Assembly (NCBI GenBank): GCA_951802425.1
Contig: OX637794.1
Span: 3,968,001-4,032,000 of the forward strand
DNA: 64,000 nucleotides
Source: Clavaria fumosa
Taxonomy: Eukaryota; Basidiomycota; Agaricomycetes; Agaricales; Clavariaceae
Reading direction: 5' to 3'
The notes under the pieces are model-generated. The model did not search any database. It was not told the origin of the DNA and saw only the letters and a program-made list of their open reading frames with translations. Numbering within the stretch: position 1 is the stretch's first letter; each line of letters begins with the position of its first letter. Both the position numbers and the translations under genes were made by a program. Positions 1 through 12,012 of this stretch are shown piece after piece.

Positions 1-97
1 TCCTGGATTTGCAAGCCATCTGGAAGATATTCCTTTGAGATGAATTTGTGTGGCTGATCAGCTATCAAAAGCCAAGGAACAGCAACTTTCTTGTTTT
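1..97. other. Left-edge flank, unassigned
   Basis: Short AT-rich stretch before the LTR of element A. I see no coding potential. The five bases next to the LTR (93-97, GTTTT) would be one half of a target duplication, but the other half is not in the window because element A has lost its 5' end. Confidence 0.4.
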
Positions 98-387
98 TAT
101 CAGACTGGGTCTCACACAACTTAAATGTAAGGTCATGACAACAATACTAACATAAGGGGAAAAGAGTACAAAAAAGGAAAAGCAAAAGTACTTATAGCAA
201 ACACTTTGGCACTTGCTGGCATTCCCATGCTCGGACCCTTGGATCATGTGATGTGCCCAGGCCACAGGTCATGTGATCTTATGATTATGTAATCTGACAC
301 CAGCCACAGGTCATGTGACCTTCCAACAACCCTCCCCAGTTTCTCCACAACTCCTCTTTAGGATGGCTTATGTAAGCAATCCTAACA
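98..387 (-). repeat. 3' LTR of gypsy element A
   Basis: A 290-bp LTR of the most common gypsy family here. On the minus strand it starts TGTTAGGATTGC and ends CAGTCTGATA. It is recognised by alignment with the two LTRs of element K (57916-58205 and 63219-63509). A G-rich polypurine tract (388-400, minus strand GAGGGGGGTGA) lies next to it, as expected upstream of a 3' LTR. Several CpG positions of the K LTR read TpG or CpA here. Confidence 0.9.
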
Positions 388-1536
388 TCACCCCCCTCTT
401 AAGGCTGGGTGTCTTGACCTGCCAACTCTGCTTTGTCAGGGCATTGCCAGAAGAAGTCCTTGAGTGCCTGTGTGACATTAGTGAGGTTCCAGCAAGGCTC
501 CCAAGTGTTCTCCTCAGCAGGGTACCCCAGCCACTTCACTAAGTACCTCACCCCATGCCCAACCTTCTTGACATCAAGGATCACCTCAATATCATACTCC
601 AAGTGGTCATCCTCAATCGTAGCAGGAGGAGGTGGTGGAGGATTCTGAGAGGGGAAAGAGGGTGGATGGTACAGTGTCAACAACAGTTCATTGAACACTC
701 GATGGATGCACCAGGCCCAAGGGAGCTTGAGGTGATACCTGGCAGGTCCCACCTTTTCCTCAACTGTGAAGGGGCCTGCATGTTTGTTGTCAAGCTTCTT
801 AGATGGCTGGTCCATCTTTAAGTTCCTAGTGTCCAGCCAGACCAGATCTCCCTTGGAGTACCCCCCTGACTTGGGTGCTTCCCCTTATCATAGCTCTTCT
901 TCATTGCCACTGCCACTTTCTCCATTGCCTCTTTGGCTGCTCTTTGGGATTCCATGAGCTTAGCCAGCCACTCATCTGCTGCTGGGTTCACCTCTGTGGG
1001 TGGGCAGAGTCTGCCATTCCATGGGTGCCAGCCATACTTGAGGAAGAAGGGTGTCTGCCCTGTTGCTGAGTTGCAGTTGTTAAGGGCGAATTCCACTGTC
1101 AACAACCACTCAGCCCAGTCATCCTGGAGGTAATCCACATAGGCCCAGAGGTAGATCTCCATCTCCTGGTTTGCCCACTCTGTCTGCCCATCATTCTGCA
1201 GGTGGAAGGCTGTGCTTGGGTTTGCTTTCACATGTATCATGGAGTAGAACTCCTTCATGAATCAAGACACAAACTGGGATCCCTGGTCACTCACAACCTT
1301 GTGTGGCACTCCATGGTCATGGAATACCTGGTCCTGGAGGAGGCATGCTGCTCCAAGTCCTGTGAGGTCAAGTCCAATCCCTTCCAGCAGTGTCCACTTT
1401 GTGAACTTGTTGACAATAACAAGGATGGCATTGTGTCTGCATGAGAGGGGGAGAGGCCCAATGATATCCCAAGTGATTACTGACCAGGGGCCATTGGGGA
1501 CAGGGTGTGGGTGGAGTGGGGCAGCACACTTTGTCA
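388..1536 (-). pseudogene. pol: Gypsy element A pol remnant (integrase core to chromodomain)
   Basis: Remnant of a Ty3/gypsy (chromovirus) polyprotein. In reading order it has part of the integrase catalytic core with the VSDQGSQF segment (about 1262-1536), the TDGQTE helix and the rest of the core (818-1258), the GPF/Y module (about 700-815), and a C-terminal chromodomain (YLVKWLGYP...NTWEP, about 440-560). The frame is broken near 1260 and again near 818-870, so no full protein is possible. Gag, protease, RT and RNase H are missing: homology to K stops near 1536, where unrelated DNA begins. Arginine codons of K read Trp, Cys or Gln here, the mark of CpG loss. Confidence 0.9.
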
Positions 1537-2357
1537 GCAACTGGCCACCAGCTCTACTGGAGTTGCAGTGCAACTCAGTCATCAGGCATCGGAGTTGAGG
1601 TCAGGGGTATCAAACTCTATTGGCAACTACAAGGAGTCTACCTAAGGGACAGGAGCTGGTTGGGTATAGACCAGGTCAAAGACAGGGGAACTAGATGACT
1701 AAAGGACTGACTACTTATACTACTCAGATCTTATCTCCTTATCATGGTCCATGCAGTCAACTCTGCTTCTTTATCACCAGGCATGGGAACATGTGCCTAA
1801 GAAGCATGGTTGCTGACTGTCTGCAGTGCACACAGACCATGATGCCTTCCTAGTGTGGTCTTTCATCAGTCACAGAAGTCCTCTGTGGGAACTCCCTTAT
1901 TATCATCACTGCCTGTGATCTGGACCTCATGGAAGTTGGTCTGGTCATGTGTAGGCTTAAGTGCTAGTCTGGCGCTTATGGTAGTTGCCTCTTTTGGTGT
2001 GCCTAACACTTGGGCTTCTTGGACTAGGTGCCATACCTAGCCAGTCCTCAGCATGATTAGGGACAAGTTAAGTCCAATAGTTGCACGGGTGTTCTATGGT
2101 CTGTGCGAGCCATTAGTCATGTGGCTTGATGTTCCACATGGGCAAGCTAAGCTCAAGCCTTGCTTTGCTAAGCACCAATTATGCTTAAGTAATACTGGTG
2201 CTAATATGGGTGCTTAGAGGCATATTAGTGCAGACCTATTACTAAGCAGATGAGCACTAAGATGGGTGCTTAACCTAGTAGGCACTCAAAGGGAGTGTTT
2301 CTGTGGTGGGCACTAAATTCCAAGTGCCTAAGGGTAATAATTATGTAAGGAAAATCA
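1537..2357 (-). repeat. Probable 3' LTR of gypsy element B
   Basis: No ORF. The right edge is well placed: on the minus strand a polypurine run (GGGAGGGGGGATAA, about 2359-2372) is followed by TGATTTTCC at 2357, and the pol stop codon TGA overlaps the first LTR bases. A TATA-like TATAAGTAG lies at 1711-1719 (minus). GTGCTTA-type words recur at about 2150-2300. The left edge is not fixed: it lies between the end of element A homology (about 1536) and about 1600. No second copy is present to confirm the length. Confidence 0.5.
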
Positions 2358-3796
2358 ATTATCCCCCCTCCCAAGGTTCATGTCCACATGAACGTGTCCT
2401 TGAGTCCAGTCCTGGACTTCCCCATCCCAATCAGTGAGATTTTTGTAAGGGCAGAAGGTTAACTGAGTGTGGTCTACATGCTTGAGTTTCCTTGGTGCCT
2501 TTGGATGTTCTTTGTGGAAATCCTTAATAGCCTCCTGGGCATGTTCAAGGTTTTCCCAAGGTTCCCATGTGGCTTCTTCTTTTGGGTAACCTTTCCAGAG
2601 TACCAAGTATTTCAGTTTCCTTCCTTGTCCTTTGAGTTTAGAGTCAAGTACTTTCTTGACATCATATTCTGGCTCATCACTGATGATTTCTGGGGGTGGA
2701 GGAGGTTCTCATTCTTGGCTAGGGAATGCAGGCAGTACATAGGGTTTGAGGAGTCCTTCCCCAAATACATTATGTATTTTCCATTGTGGGGGGAGCATTA
2801 GTCTGTAAGCTCCTTCTCCCACTTTGGATTCAATGGGGAATGGGCCAACTCTTTTCCCTGCCAACTTTGGGGTCAGTCCCTTGGGGAGTTTGAGGTTCTT
2901 GGCATCTAGCCAGATCAAATCTCCTTTTTTATATACAAGGGCTGCTTTCCTATGTTGGTTGTACTGGAGCTTCATTTGCTCTGCTGCCTTTTTGAGGGAA
3001 AGTCTAGCTTTCTCTCTAGCCTCTAGTAAGTCTCCAATGAGTTTATCCATGTGTGGTATGTCAGTGGACTTCTTTGAGATCTCCCCTTTCTATGGGTGTC
3101 TCCCAAAGTCTAAATAGAAAGGTGTATACCCTGTAGCAGAGTTCACCTTGTCATTATAGGAGAACTCAGTGGGCAGCCAAGTTGTCCAATCATCCTGGTG
3201 GTGTGTAATGTAATGTCTCAGGAAGGTTTCAATTTCCTGATTTGTCTGCTTGGACTGTCCATCTGTTTGTGGACAATAGGCCATTGAGGGATCTGCCTGA
3301 ATCCCCATGGCTTTATAAAAGGCAGTGATGAGACTGGAGGTGAACCTCCTGTCTCTATCACTAATGATTTTCTTAGGGAGTCTGTGCTCCCTGAACACTC
3401 TGTCATGGAGGATGGCCAAGGCCTCATCTATGGTGAGTTTCATCTTTACTGCCTGCAGTATTAGTCTCTTAGTAAATTGGTCTATGATTACTAAGATGCC
3501 ATCATAGGACTTGGACTTGGGTATTGGTCCAATAATGTCCCATGTGATTTCTTCCCAGGGTCCTGCTGGGATAGTGTGGGGGTGGAGCAGATTAGCTTGC
3601 TTAGTCTGGTTCACCTTGTTTCTCTGACACCAATCACAGGCATTTGTGTATTTGATTGTATCCTGGCGGAGTTCCTGCCACCAGTAATTATGCTCAATTA
3701 ACTCACAGGTCCTCTCAGGGCCCAGGTGTCCTGCAAGCAGGGTGTCATGATGACTCCAAATTATCCTCACTCAGAGGGCTGCATCTGGAGGAATCC
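2358..3796 (-). pseudogene. pol: Gypsy element B pol remnant (integrase and chromodomain)
   Basis: Three-prime half of a chromodomain Ty3/gypsy pol from a family other than A/K. It shows the H2C2 zinc-binding region (HHDTLLAGHLGPE ... ACDWCQRNK, about 3630-3770), the catalytic core with WDIIGPIP, the second Asp in IISDRDRRF, the Glu in the NQEIETF helix, the GPF module (2709-3050) and a chromodomain ending in EEATWEPWENL (2355-2606). Frame breaks occur near 3090 and 2700. CpG dinucleotides are nearly absent (I count about two in 1.4 kb), so it is an old, decayed copy. Its 5' side is cut off exactly where the LTR of element C begins (3797). Confidence 0.88.
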
Positions 3797-4044
3797 TGTT
3801 AGGATTGCTTACATAAGCCATCCCAAAGAGGAGTTATGGAGAAACTGGGGAGGGTTGTTGGAAGATCACATGACCTGGGCCTGGGCGCGTCACGTGACCC
3901 GAGGGGTCCGAGCGTGGGAACATCGGCAAGTGCCAGGGCTCTCGATATAAGTACTTCATCGATCCCCTTTTTGTACTCTTTTCCCCTTATCTTAGTATTG
4001 TCGTCATGACCTTACACTTAAGTTGTGTGAGACCCAGTCTGATA
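3797..4044 (+). repeat. 5' LTR of gypsy element C
   Basis: LTR of the A/K family in plus orientation, TGTTAGG...CTGATA. It is about 40 bp shorter than other copies: the stretch between two GATC/GGTCACATGACCTG-like words is missing, consistent with deletion between short direct repeats. A TATA element (TATAAGTAC, about 3946) precedes the predicted start ATCTTAGTATT (about 3989-3999). Confidence 0.9.
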
Positions 4045-4616
4045 TAATACTAAGATCTGCCTGTCCGCCCTAGCCCCATGTCCTAACCTGGCTAGCCTGG
4101 ACCCTTAATCTCAAACTGTGACATGTTGTCACAGCTCAGCCCCTATCATCCTCTTCTTCTTTACCCTGCCTGCAGTGTGTAACAGAACTGCGCAAAATTT
4201 TTACTGTGTGTAGATACACGTGACCAGACCTGGAGGAAGTCTACTGTGACCCTCCCCAAGTGATACTGAGTGCCCAAGGCCCAGAACCTTGTTTTATAGC
4301 CACTGTCCCAGTGAATCATGTAGTGTACAGGGCAAGGAAAGGCCCTCTACATAGTCTTTCTGTAGTTTCCTGGTCCAGTGGACAGGGCCCTTGCTCTGTG
4401 ACCATTGTCAGAAGGGCACACAGGCAACTCATTAAGAGTTGTGGAGCAACCACCTGGGACACCATTTGGGCCCCACGCTACCAATAGTTTCATAGAATAA
4501 GAGTTCTATAGGTACATAAGTACCTAGAAGAGCAGCCTGAGAGGACAGGACTGTTAAGAGATCGAAGAAATCCTAAGTGCTGAAGGCCCGGAATTTTATT
4601 TTTACAGTGCTATAGA
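4045..4616 (+). other. Untranslated leader of element C with self-primer site and hairpin
   Basis: Non-coding leader between LTR and gag. One base after the LTR comes AATACTAAGAT (4046-4056), the exact complement of the predicted RNA 5' end inside the LTR, as in Tf1-type self-priming. A 19-nt hairpin (CTGTGACA-loop-TGTCACAG, 4116-4134) follows about 72 nt downstream of the LTR; the same hairpin lies at the same place in H, I, K, L and, with a compensated base pair, in D. The remainder is shared leader sequence without a long ORF. Confidence 0.7.
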
Positions 4617-7129
4617 ATGCTGGACCTAGCTGTTGCCCCCTTTGATGGGCAGAAAAGGAACTTCCATACGTTCCTCCGATCCCTTCACCTCCTGTTTATG
4701 GCAAACCTGACTGTCTATGCTGTGGACCTGGTGAAGGTTCTTTTTGCTCTGAGCAAAATTACTGGAGAAGGATTTGCTGCAGAGTGGGCGAATATGAAGG
4801 CAGAAGAGATCCTGGGTAGCGGTGAAGCTGGAACCTGGGCAGAGTTTGTGGAGGAGATGAAGTGTGCATTTGATGACCCGAATGACCATGCGACTGCCCT
4901 TGCCAATATTGCAGGGTTGAAACAGGGTGCCACAACAGCACAGAGTTCTTTGCAAAATTTGAGACACTGTTCTGATGGGCAAAGTTGAGTGCAGAGAAGG
5001 ACTCAGGAATCCTAGTCCATTGGCTGGAGTTGAACCTGAGTAGGAGGTTGGTGGAGAGAATCTATGGTGTCTCCCCAATGCCAGAGACATATGGAGGATG
5101 GAAAGTGCTGGCAGAAAGACTGGATGCCCAGCAAAGGCAATTTGATGTGATAGTCATGGAACGGACACCACAACCCCTCACGACCCCTGCACGACCTTTC
5201 ATGACCCCTGTGCAACCCACCGTGACCTTTTCGCGACCTGCCACGACCCTCTCACGCCCTCTGAATGTGGCCATGGGCCATGGATGTGCCCCTGCTGATG
5301 AGAGACATTGTTTCCAATGCCACCAGATTGGGCATGCTGTCCGTTTCTGCCCCCTGCCTGACATGTGTTTGCAGGTCCCAAGAGCCCGAACCTGTGGAGT
5401 GCCAGGTACCCCCCGAACAACGGAGGATCACCAGAGAGAGATTGCATTGCTCCAAGCAAAACTGGAGCCACTTGAGAGAGAAAGGAGGACTCTGGCTGGA
5501 GAGAAGAGTCGTTCCAGCCCCCATTCCATCCCTGTGCCTGCAGCAAGTATACCGAAGTATACTATCTTGCAGCGGAGACATACCCAAATTGGGGCTGAGG
5601 TGAAAGAGGAAGTGAGACTGGCAGAGCACCCAACCAAGGTGCAGCCAGAGGTGGAGAAACATGTGCCACGAGAGCTAGCCATCCAGGTGCACTTGGAGGC
5701 CCTCAGCACTGGCAAGTGGGCTATGACGAAGGCCCTTGTTGACTCAGGATGCACCAACTGTTTCATGGATTTGGAGTGGGCAAAAAGAGTGGGCCTGGAG
5801 CTGTCTCCCTTGCTGAACCCGATCACAATGTACAACATGGATGGGTCACAGAACAGAGAGGGTAAAATCCGGTTTGGAATTGAGCTGCTGGTGAAGGTGG
5901 GTGACCATTGTGAACAGGTCCATTTCCTGCTGGGAAAGATCCAATCTCACAAGGTCATCCTTGGGCATGACTGGCTCAAGCGACACAACCCCGACATTGA
6001 CTGGAAGAAGGCAGAGCTGAGCCTTACCCGCTGCCCCCCACAGTGTTCTCCATCCCCACAAGCCCCTGCACCCCCGAAAATGAGTACCCTCACATCCATG
6101 AGTATTCCGGACACCTGTTTTCCCAACACTGGCCCTACCCCTGATTGGCCCAGCTGCTACCCTTCAGTTTTTAGTGAAGCGAAGTGGGATGAACTTCCCT
6201 GCTCCTGCCCAGACTTTGATATTAAAATCAAGTTTAAAACGGACCCTGGACACCTCTCCTCTAAGCTATACTCTCTAACGCGAGAAGAGATGGTGGAGAT
6301 GAATCGCTGGGTGGATGAGCAGCTGGCCTCTGGACGAATTCGACCTTCGAAATCCCTGTACACAAGCCCCTTCTTCTTCAAACACGAGAAGGACAAGCTG
6401 TGGCCAATTATTGACTATTCTAGGCTGAACTCGCATCTAATCAAAGACAAGTACCCCCTCCCCTTCATCCAAGACACTGTGGATGTGTTAAAGGGGGCAA
6501 CCATCTATTCCAAGATTGATGCGAAGGGAGGTTTCCCATCAATGCAGGTCTGGCCAGAACACCAGCACCACTGTGCTTTCCTAACACCTTGTGGACTCTT
6601 CGAACTGGCAGTTATGTGGTTTGGGCTGCAGAATGCACCTGCGACCTTCCAGCGCTTCATGAACCATGTGTTGAAGGAAGAGATTGCAGGAGGGCATGTC
6701 CGTGCCTATGTTGATGATGTTATAGTGTTTGCAGAGGATTTGGCTACACACCAGTATTGGATGGATCGGGTCTTGAGCAAGTTTGGGGAGAATGGGCTGT
6801 GTCTCAGACTCAGCAAGAGCGAGTTTGAGAAGAGTGAGATCTTCTTCCTGGGGATGAACATCTCCCACAACCATCTGGAGCATGACCCAGCCAAAGGTGT
6901 GGCGATCTGTAACTGGCCATGACTGAGAAATGTGAAGGAGGTCCAGAGGTTTAATGGGATGCTAAACTACCTCCATCAGCACATCCCAAACCTTTCTGCC
7001 CGGGCAAAGCCACTCTTCTGGCTGACTGGGAATTTTCCATGGAAATGGGAGGAGGAGGAGGAAGCAGCTTTCCGAGATCTCCATCAGGCACTTGTATTGG
7101 CCCCAGTCTTGGCTCTGCCTCAGGACAAA
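4617..7129 (+). pseudogene. gag-pol: Gypsy element C gag-pol, 3' truncated
   Basis: Retrotransposon polyprotein that ends inside RNase H. Gag starts at ATG 4617 (MLDLAVAPFDGQ), matching H and I but lacking the N-terminal MMADHV segment of K and D. A small indel near 4940 shifts the gag frame; it continues from 4985 with the CCHC knuckle CFQCHQIGHAVRFC (about 5310), the protease motif ALVDSGCTNCF (about 5730-5765), RT with the catalytic YVDD box (about 6710) and early RNase H. A TGA at 6920-6922 interrupts the RT/RNase H junction. The gag/pol boundary codon at 5585-5587 is CAA, where K, D and H have TGA and I has CGA. Homology stops at 7129 after LPQDK; integrase and 3' LTR are absent. Confidence 0.92.
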
Positions 7130-8366
7130 GCTGTACTTTTCACTCCCCCACCTATTCCTATAGGAGTCTGATCAGAATGATTGGACTCCTAGGAATCCTA
7201 TAGGAATGAATCAAAGTCCTAAGAGTCTGATAGGAATGGATTGGAATCCTATAGGATTCTGATTGGAATGGGCCATCAGTGTTACAGTGACATTCTGATA
7301 AATTTCCAATGAATTTCCAATAAATTTCCTACCCAAATTTCAAGTACAGGTATAACAGGTTGTTGTTGCTGTTGTTGTTGTTGTTGCAGTCAATGATGTA
7401 GATTCCTTGCAATAAACTATTGTAATTGCAATAGGTGGCCATTGCAAGAATGACTGTCAGCATATTGCAAGGCATTACAATACAGCCCTCTGTGAAAGCT
7501 GTGATCCTCCTATCTCAATGTGGCCCTTGCAATAATAAATTACAATACATGTCCTTTCCCATGCCTGCCCCTGCCTATTGCAGATGCTCCTGCCAAATAG
7601 GAATGACTGAACAAACAAAGGCAAATAAAGAATGCTAAAAATAAAAACTTGAAATTGAGCAGCCCTGTGGCTGGTCCCTCAGGAACAGGTTACCAATCAG
7701 GCATAGCTGCTTTTGGTAAGCTGCTATGACTGTGGGAAAATTTTTGCACGGCTTGCAAAATATGACTTTTTATACACCAAAAAATCGGCAAAAATCAGGA
7801 GATTCCAAATCTGGACACCCCACATTTGTATCTGCCTTGGTTCAGTGTCAATTTGCAAAATACACAGAAAATATTCATTTTTACACAATTCTGCAGTACT
7901 CTGGCTTGAAAATGAATAGTAGAGGATACACACACTACCTGTAGACATATGGGAAGGGTGTGGATTAGTTTAACAACACACCCACCATCTCTGCCACCTC
8001 CCTGGAGTCCATTACTAGGAATTAGGGTGTTATTGGCCTGGGAGCATGACCATTTGTCAGATTGCAAATTCCAGCCATCAGACTACATCTTATGACATCT
8101 AATACAACCATGCAAAAGCCCATAATATTTGGTGCAGAACTACAGATTCCCCATGTCCATTTTCCCAAAGTTCTTAAAATCTCTCCCCAGACAGCCCTTT
8201 ATGTCAGATCACATATTCCTGTTGTCTAATAGCTGACAATGTATGCATGAAAATATGTTCAAAGTTTGGTGAAGTTAGGCCAAGTTCTCAGGAAGATAGC
8301 TCAGAATATGTCTGTTGGAGTGCAAGGCAAGGTTATGCAAGTCATGTCCTTGTCTCTGCCTTCATG
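7130..8366. other. Gene-free AT-rich interval
   Basis: No coding region supported. It contains a cluster of the 10-bp palindrome TCCTATAGGA and GGAATG words (7153-7275) and a TTG microsatellite (about 7360-7388). The rest looks like ordinary AT-rich intergenic sequence. Confidence 0.5.
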
Positions 8367-8819
8367 TTACAGCTGTTTGCAAAAAAGCTGGCCATGTGAC
8401 TGAAACCAAAAATTTTGACCTAAAAGCTTTTGAGTCATATCTCACTCAATTCTGGGTCAATCAGTGAGATCTTTTCAGATTTACCACACAACTGACCCTG
8501 CCTGAGGTGCCAAGACCATCCATATCTTGTAATTATTGCAAAATAAGAATGTTGGTTTTTGCACCACATTTTGCAGTTTGTGGCCTGTGCAATGTAATAT
8601 GAGCTTTCTGGGGCCTGAAAACACACTAGAAGAATCCAGAGGCCATATCCTGAGGTGCCAGAATTAATTTCATTAGTCAGATGTATCAAAATAGCTTTAT
8701 AAATCAAATGTCAAGGTTCATTATTGTAATGACTTTTGCTTTTGCAACAATGATAGTAATATCACATTATCTATCATAATACATATTCTGGCACCTCAGG
8801 ATATGGCCTCTGGATTCTT
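8367..8819. repeat. Dispersed repeat R, copy 1, with perfect inverted arms
   Basis: A 450-bp non-coding repeat; an inverted second copy lies at 39268-39688. It contains a perfect 32-34 bp inverted repeat (8630-8663 and 8786-8819, core GGCCATATCCTGAGGTGCC) with about 120 bp between the arms. The word CCTGAGGTGCC occurs a third time near 8498. No ORF. It resembles a foldback or MITE-like non-autonomous element, but I see no clear target duplication and cannot assign a family. Confidence 0.6.
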
Positions 8820-11750
8820 GTTCAGGCTGAAGGACGTCGCGCACACACCTACGATGGCCTACACCCTCATCTCCATTGGCAAACTCTCCGAAGCCAGCTA
8901 TATCATGGAGTTCACAGATAACCTGTGTGTTGTAAAAACCACACAAGGAAAACTTCTAGCTAAAATCCCGAAGACAAACAGCCTATACCGGTTACCAAGA
9001 CCATCGCCTACATCAGACGAAGCCCTTGCAGCAGTAACTTACGATGTTAGAGGCGCATCGCATCCTCGGCCACATCCACTACGCTGCAGTAAAGCATGCA
9101 GTTCTGTCAGGCAAGGTTTTAGGGATCGAAGTAGACAACACGTCAGATGCACCATGTTGTGATGCCTGTGCATGAGCCAAACCACACCATCAACCATTCC
9201 TGCAGAAGGCCACCAACATCGCCAAGCAATTCGGCAAGCGGATCCACATGGATCTGTGGGGGCTGGTATCCATCCAATCCCTAGGAGGAAATCATTATAC
9301 CATCGATTTTGTTGATGATGCGACACGATGGACCGAGCTCTATCCACTACATGATAAATCCGAGGCCCTCAACACCTATAAAAAGTTTGAGGTGGCCCTA
9401 GAAACCCAAAACGGCATAAAAGTGAAGTACTTACACTTGGACTGCTGCGGTGCTGAGTTCACTTCCAAAAACTTCTCAGACCACCTAGCCTCCAAAGGGA
9501 TCAAACAAGAACTCACCATGCACGACACGCACAAGCAAGTCGGTGTGGTGGAATGATGGAACAGGACGAAGGTTGAGCTCACGAGAGCTATGCTCATTGA
9601 CTCCAAGCTCCCAAGAAATCTGTGGGGCGAGGCCATGAGTCATGCGGCATGGATAAAAAACAGGGCACCCATGTGCGCACTCGATGGTCGCACTCCTTTC
9701 CGAGGCCGCTACAGGAAACACCCTGATCTCTCTAGCGCTGTTGATTTCGGAACCACAGCCTGGGTTAAAATAGTCAAGGCCGGAAAGCTCAAGTCTCCCG
9801 CACGAATGGGCCACTTCATTGGTTTTGACACAACAAGCACTGGGTACCACATTTATTTTCCTGATAAAAGGCAGGTCAGGATCGAGCATGAGGTTGTATT
9901 CAACCGAGACGAGAGTCCCGACACGGTGATCTGGCACGGAGCGACGCAGCATGAAGGGGAGAGAAGAAAACCCACACTGCGTCCCCACTCACCTTCTAAT
10001 GATGACCAGCCTGACCCCCTAGACGCTGACGGCGCAGAAACTGTGCAACCAGCACTCTCTGACCCACCTGCGGATGACGAGGAACGCCCTCGCCGCACAC
10101 GCCTGCAGCAGGGATACTACAGGACCCTCGCTGGCTACCCCCCAGAAAGAGCAAACATCAGCGACGCAAACATCGCTCTAGATTACACTGGCGACGTAGC
10201 CTTGATCGCCCTATACGCAGGCACAATCGGTAGCGAGCCCCGCACACTCGCTCAGGCACTAGCCAGCCCCAATGCAAGTCAGTGGAAACAGGCCTATCAG
10301 GCCGAGCTCGACGTTCTAAAGCGCCTACGCACCTGGGACATTGTCGACTGTCCAACAAACAAACCGGTAATCCCCTGCAGATATGTTTTCAAGGTAAAGC
10401 TTGGACCAAACGGCGAGGTCGTCAAGTACAAGGCGCGAGTTGTTGCCGGCGGACATCGTCAAACAAAGGGTGTAAACTATGATGAAACTTTTGCTGCAGC
10501 TGCGAAAATTGGATCAATAAGGCTATTGCTGACTCTGGCTGCCCAATGGAACTGGGAAATTGACCAGATAGACGTCGTGAGCGCTTACCTGAACGCCGAC
10601 CTCGAAGACAAGGTCTACATGGAGCCACCAAGCGGAGCACTGGGTGATAAGGAAGTAGGAAAGGTTTGCCGCCTGCGAAAAGGCCTCTACAGTCTGAAAC
10701 AAGCAGGGAGGAGGTGGTACGTTCACACAGCTGGGATTCAACGTGTCAAAGCTCGACCAACCAGTTTTTATCCGGACAAAAGGGGATGAAGCTGTCCACA
10801 TACCGGTTTCTACTGATGACATGATCATGATGGGAAATTCCAGGGCTGCGGTTGACCATGTGAAAAGGGAGCTGAGGGCCTCATTCGAAATCACGGACCA
10901 AGGGGAGCTCACGTGGTTACTTGGGTTCGAAGTCAAGAGGGACAGGATGGCAAGAACACTTGCACTGAGTCAAAAAGTGTATATTGAGGCACTTGCAAAA
11001 TGTTTTGGCCTTGAGAAAGGACGCGAAGTGCATATAGCGATGGATCCGAATGTCCCACTGTCGAAGGATCAATGCCCAAAGCAACCGATAGAGGTACCGT
11101 ATCAGGTGGCCTGCGGAGGGGTCCTTTGGCCCGCCGTTATCACCCGCCCTGACATACAGCTTGTGATTGGGATTATATCGCAGTTCACTCCAAACCCCGC
11201 ACAGGAGCACTTGGAAGCACTCACATGGGTGATCAGATACCTCCACACAACCCGTGACCTCTGGCTCACTTTGGGCAGTGCGGGAATTCGTCCTGAGGTC
11301 TTCTCGGATGCAGATTGGGCCTCGCAAGCGGATCAGCACTTGATCTCAGGCTTCATGATGAGGCTTGGACAAGGCACGGTGACATGGTCATCGAAAAGAC
11401 AGATGTTGGTCATGCAGTCAAGCACCGAAGCAGAGTATGTCGCTGCAGCGCATGCCACAAGAGAAATTTACTGGGTGCAAACTTTCCTGACAGAGGTGGG
11501 AGTGCATGAAGAAGGCGCAACGAAGCTCTGGGTTGACAACATGTCGACTATCACCATAGCGAAGGACAACAAGTTTCACACACATACAAAACATATTGAT
11601 ATTCGCCATCACCTAGTGCAAGAAGCGGTAGAACATGGGACAATTGCAGTCGAGTATGTCCCAACCAGTGAGAATGTTGCCGATGGCCTTACAAAACCCC
11701 TTGTGTGCCCCACGTTCACCGTTTTGTGTGCGAACTCGCATTGCTGCCTG
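8820..11750 (+). pseudogene. pol: Ty1/copia element E pol, 5' truncated
   Basis: Copia-type polyprotein remnant. It opens inside the protease/GAG-pre-integrase region (RLKDVAHTPTMAYTLISIGKL, about 8820-8890), then the integrase core (HMDLWG, YTIDFVDDATRW, LHLDCCGAEFTSKNF), a stop at 9554-9556, the integrase C-terminus and linker (9590-10100), RT (KYKARVVAGGHRQ, DVVSAYLNADLE), a frame break near 10720-10790, the rest of RT, and RNase H (FSDADWAS, SSTEAEY, HTHTKHIDIRHH). The RT active site reads STDD instead of the usual YVDD, so the copy is inactive. Gag, the 5' LTR and most of protease are missing; the left edge abuts an arm of repeat R. CpG content is high, unlike the neighbouring gypsy relics. 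Confidence 0.92.
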
Positions 11751-11762
11751 CTTGAGGGGGAG

Positions 11763-12012
11763 TGTCGTTGTTGCTGTGCTAGCGGTAATGCAACTGCTTA
11801 CTCAAGCGGACATTTAATTACTCTTTTTAGCTGTACGACTTTCTTTTTCCATGGCTCAGTCTTTACTATGACTGAGCTGTGAGTAACCCACATTCTATTC
11901 TGCATTTCACATCTTCTGATGAATTAGAGTAGAATACAGATCATTTTAGGTATTACTACAGACAGTCTTTACTATGACTGAGCTAATACAGATCATTTTA
12001 GTTATTTCTACA
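11763..12012 (+). repeat. Copia element E 3' LTR
   Basis: Begins TGTCGTTGTTGC right after a polypurine tract (GAGGGGGAG, about 11754-11762). It probably ends in CTACA at 12012 (or TACTACA at 11960). Internal direct duplications are visible: CAGTCTTTACTATGACTGAG at 11857 and 11963, and ATACAGATCATTTTA at 11934 and 11986. No 5' LTR remains, so the right edge is uncertain. Confidence 0.65.

Noticed and set aside
7153..7275. TCCTATAGGA palindromes as a possible regulatory array
   Set aside because: Three copies in AT-rich DNA without a gene nearby; looks like a decayed simple repeat.
9039..9347. Long minus-strand frames opposite the copia pol
   Set aside because: They mirror the conserved copia coding frames and show no domain of their own.
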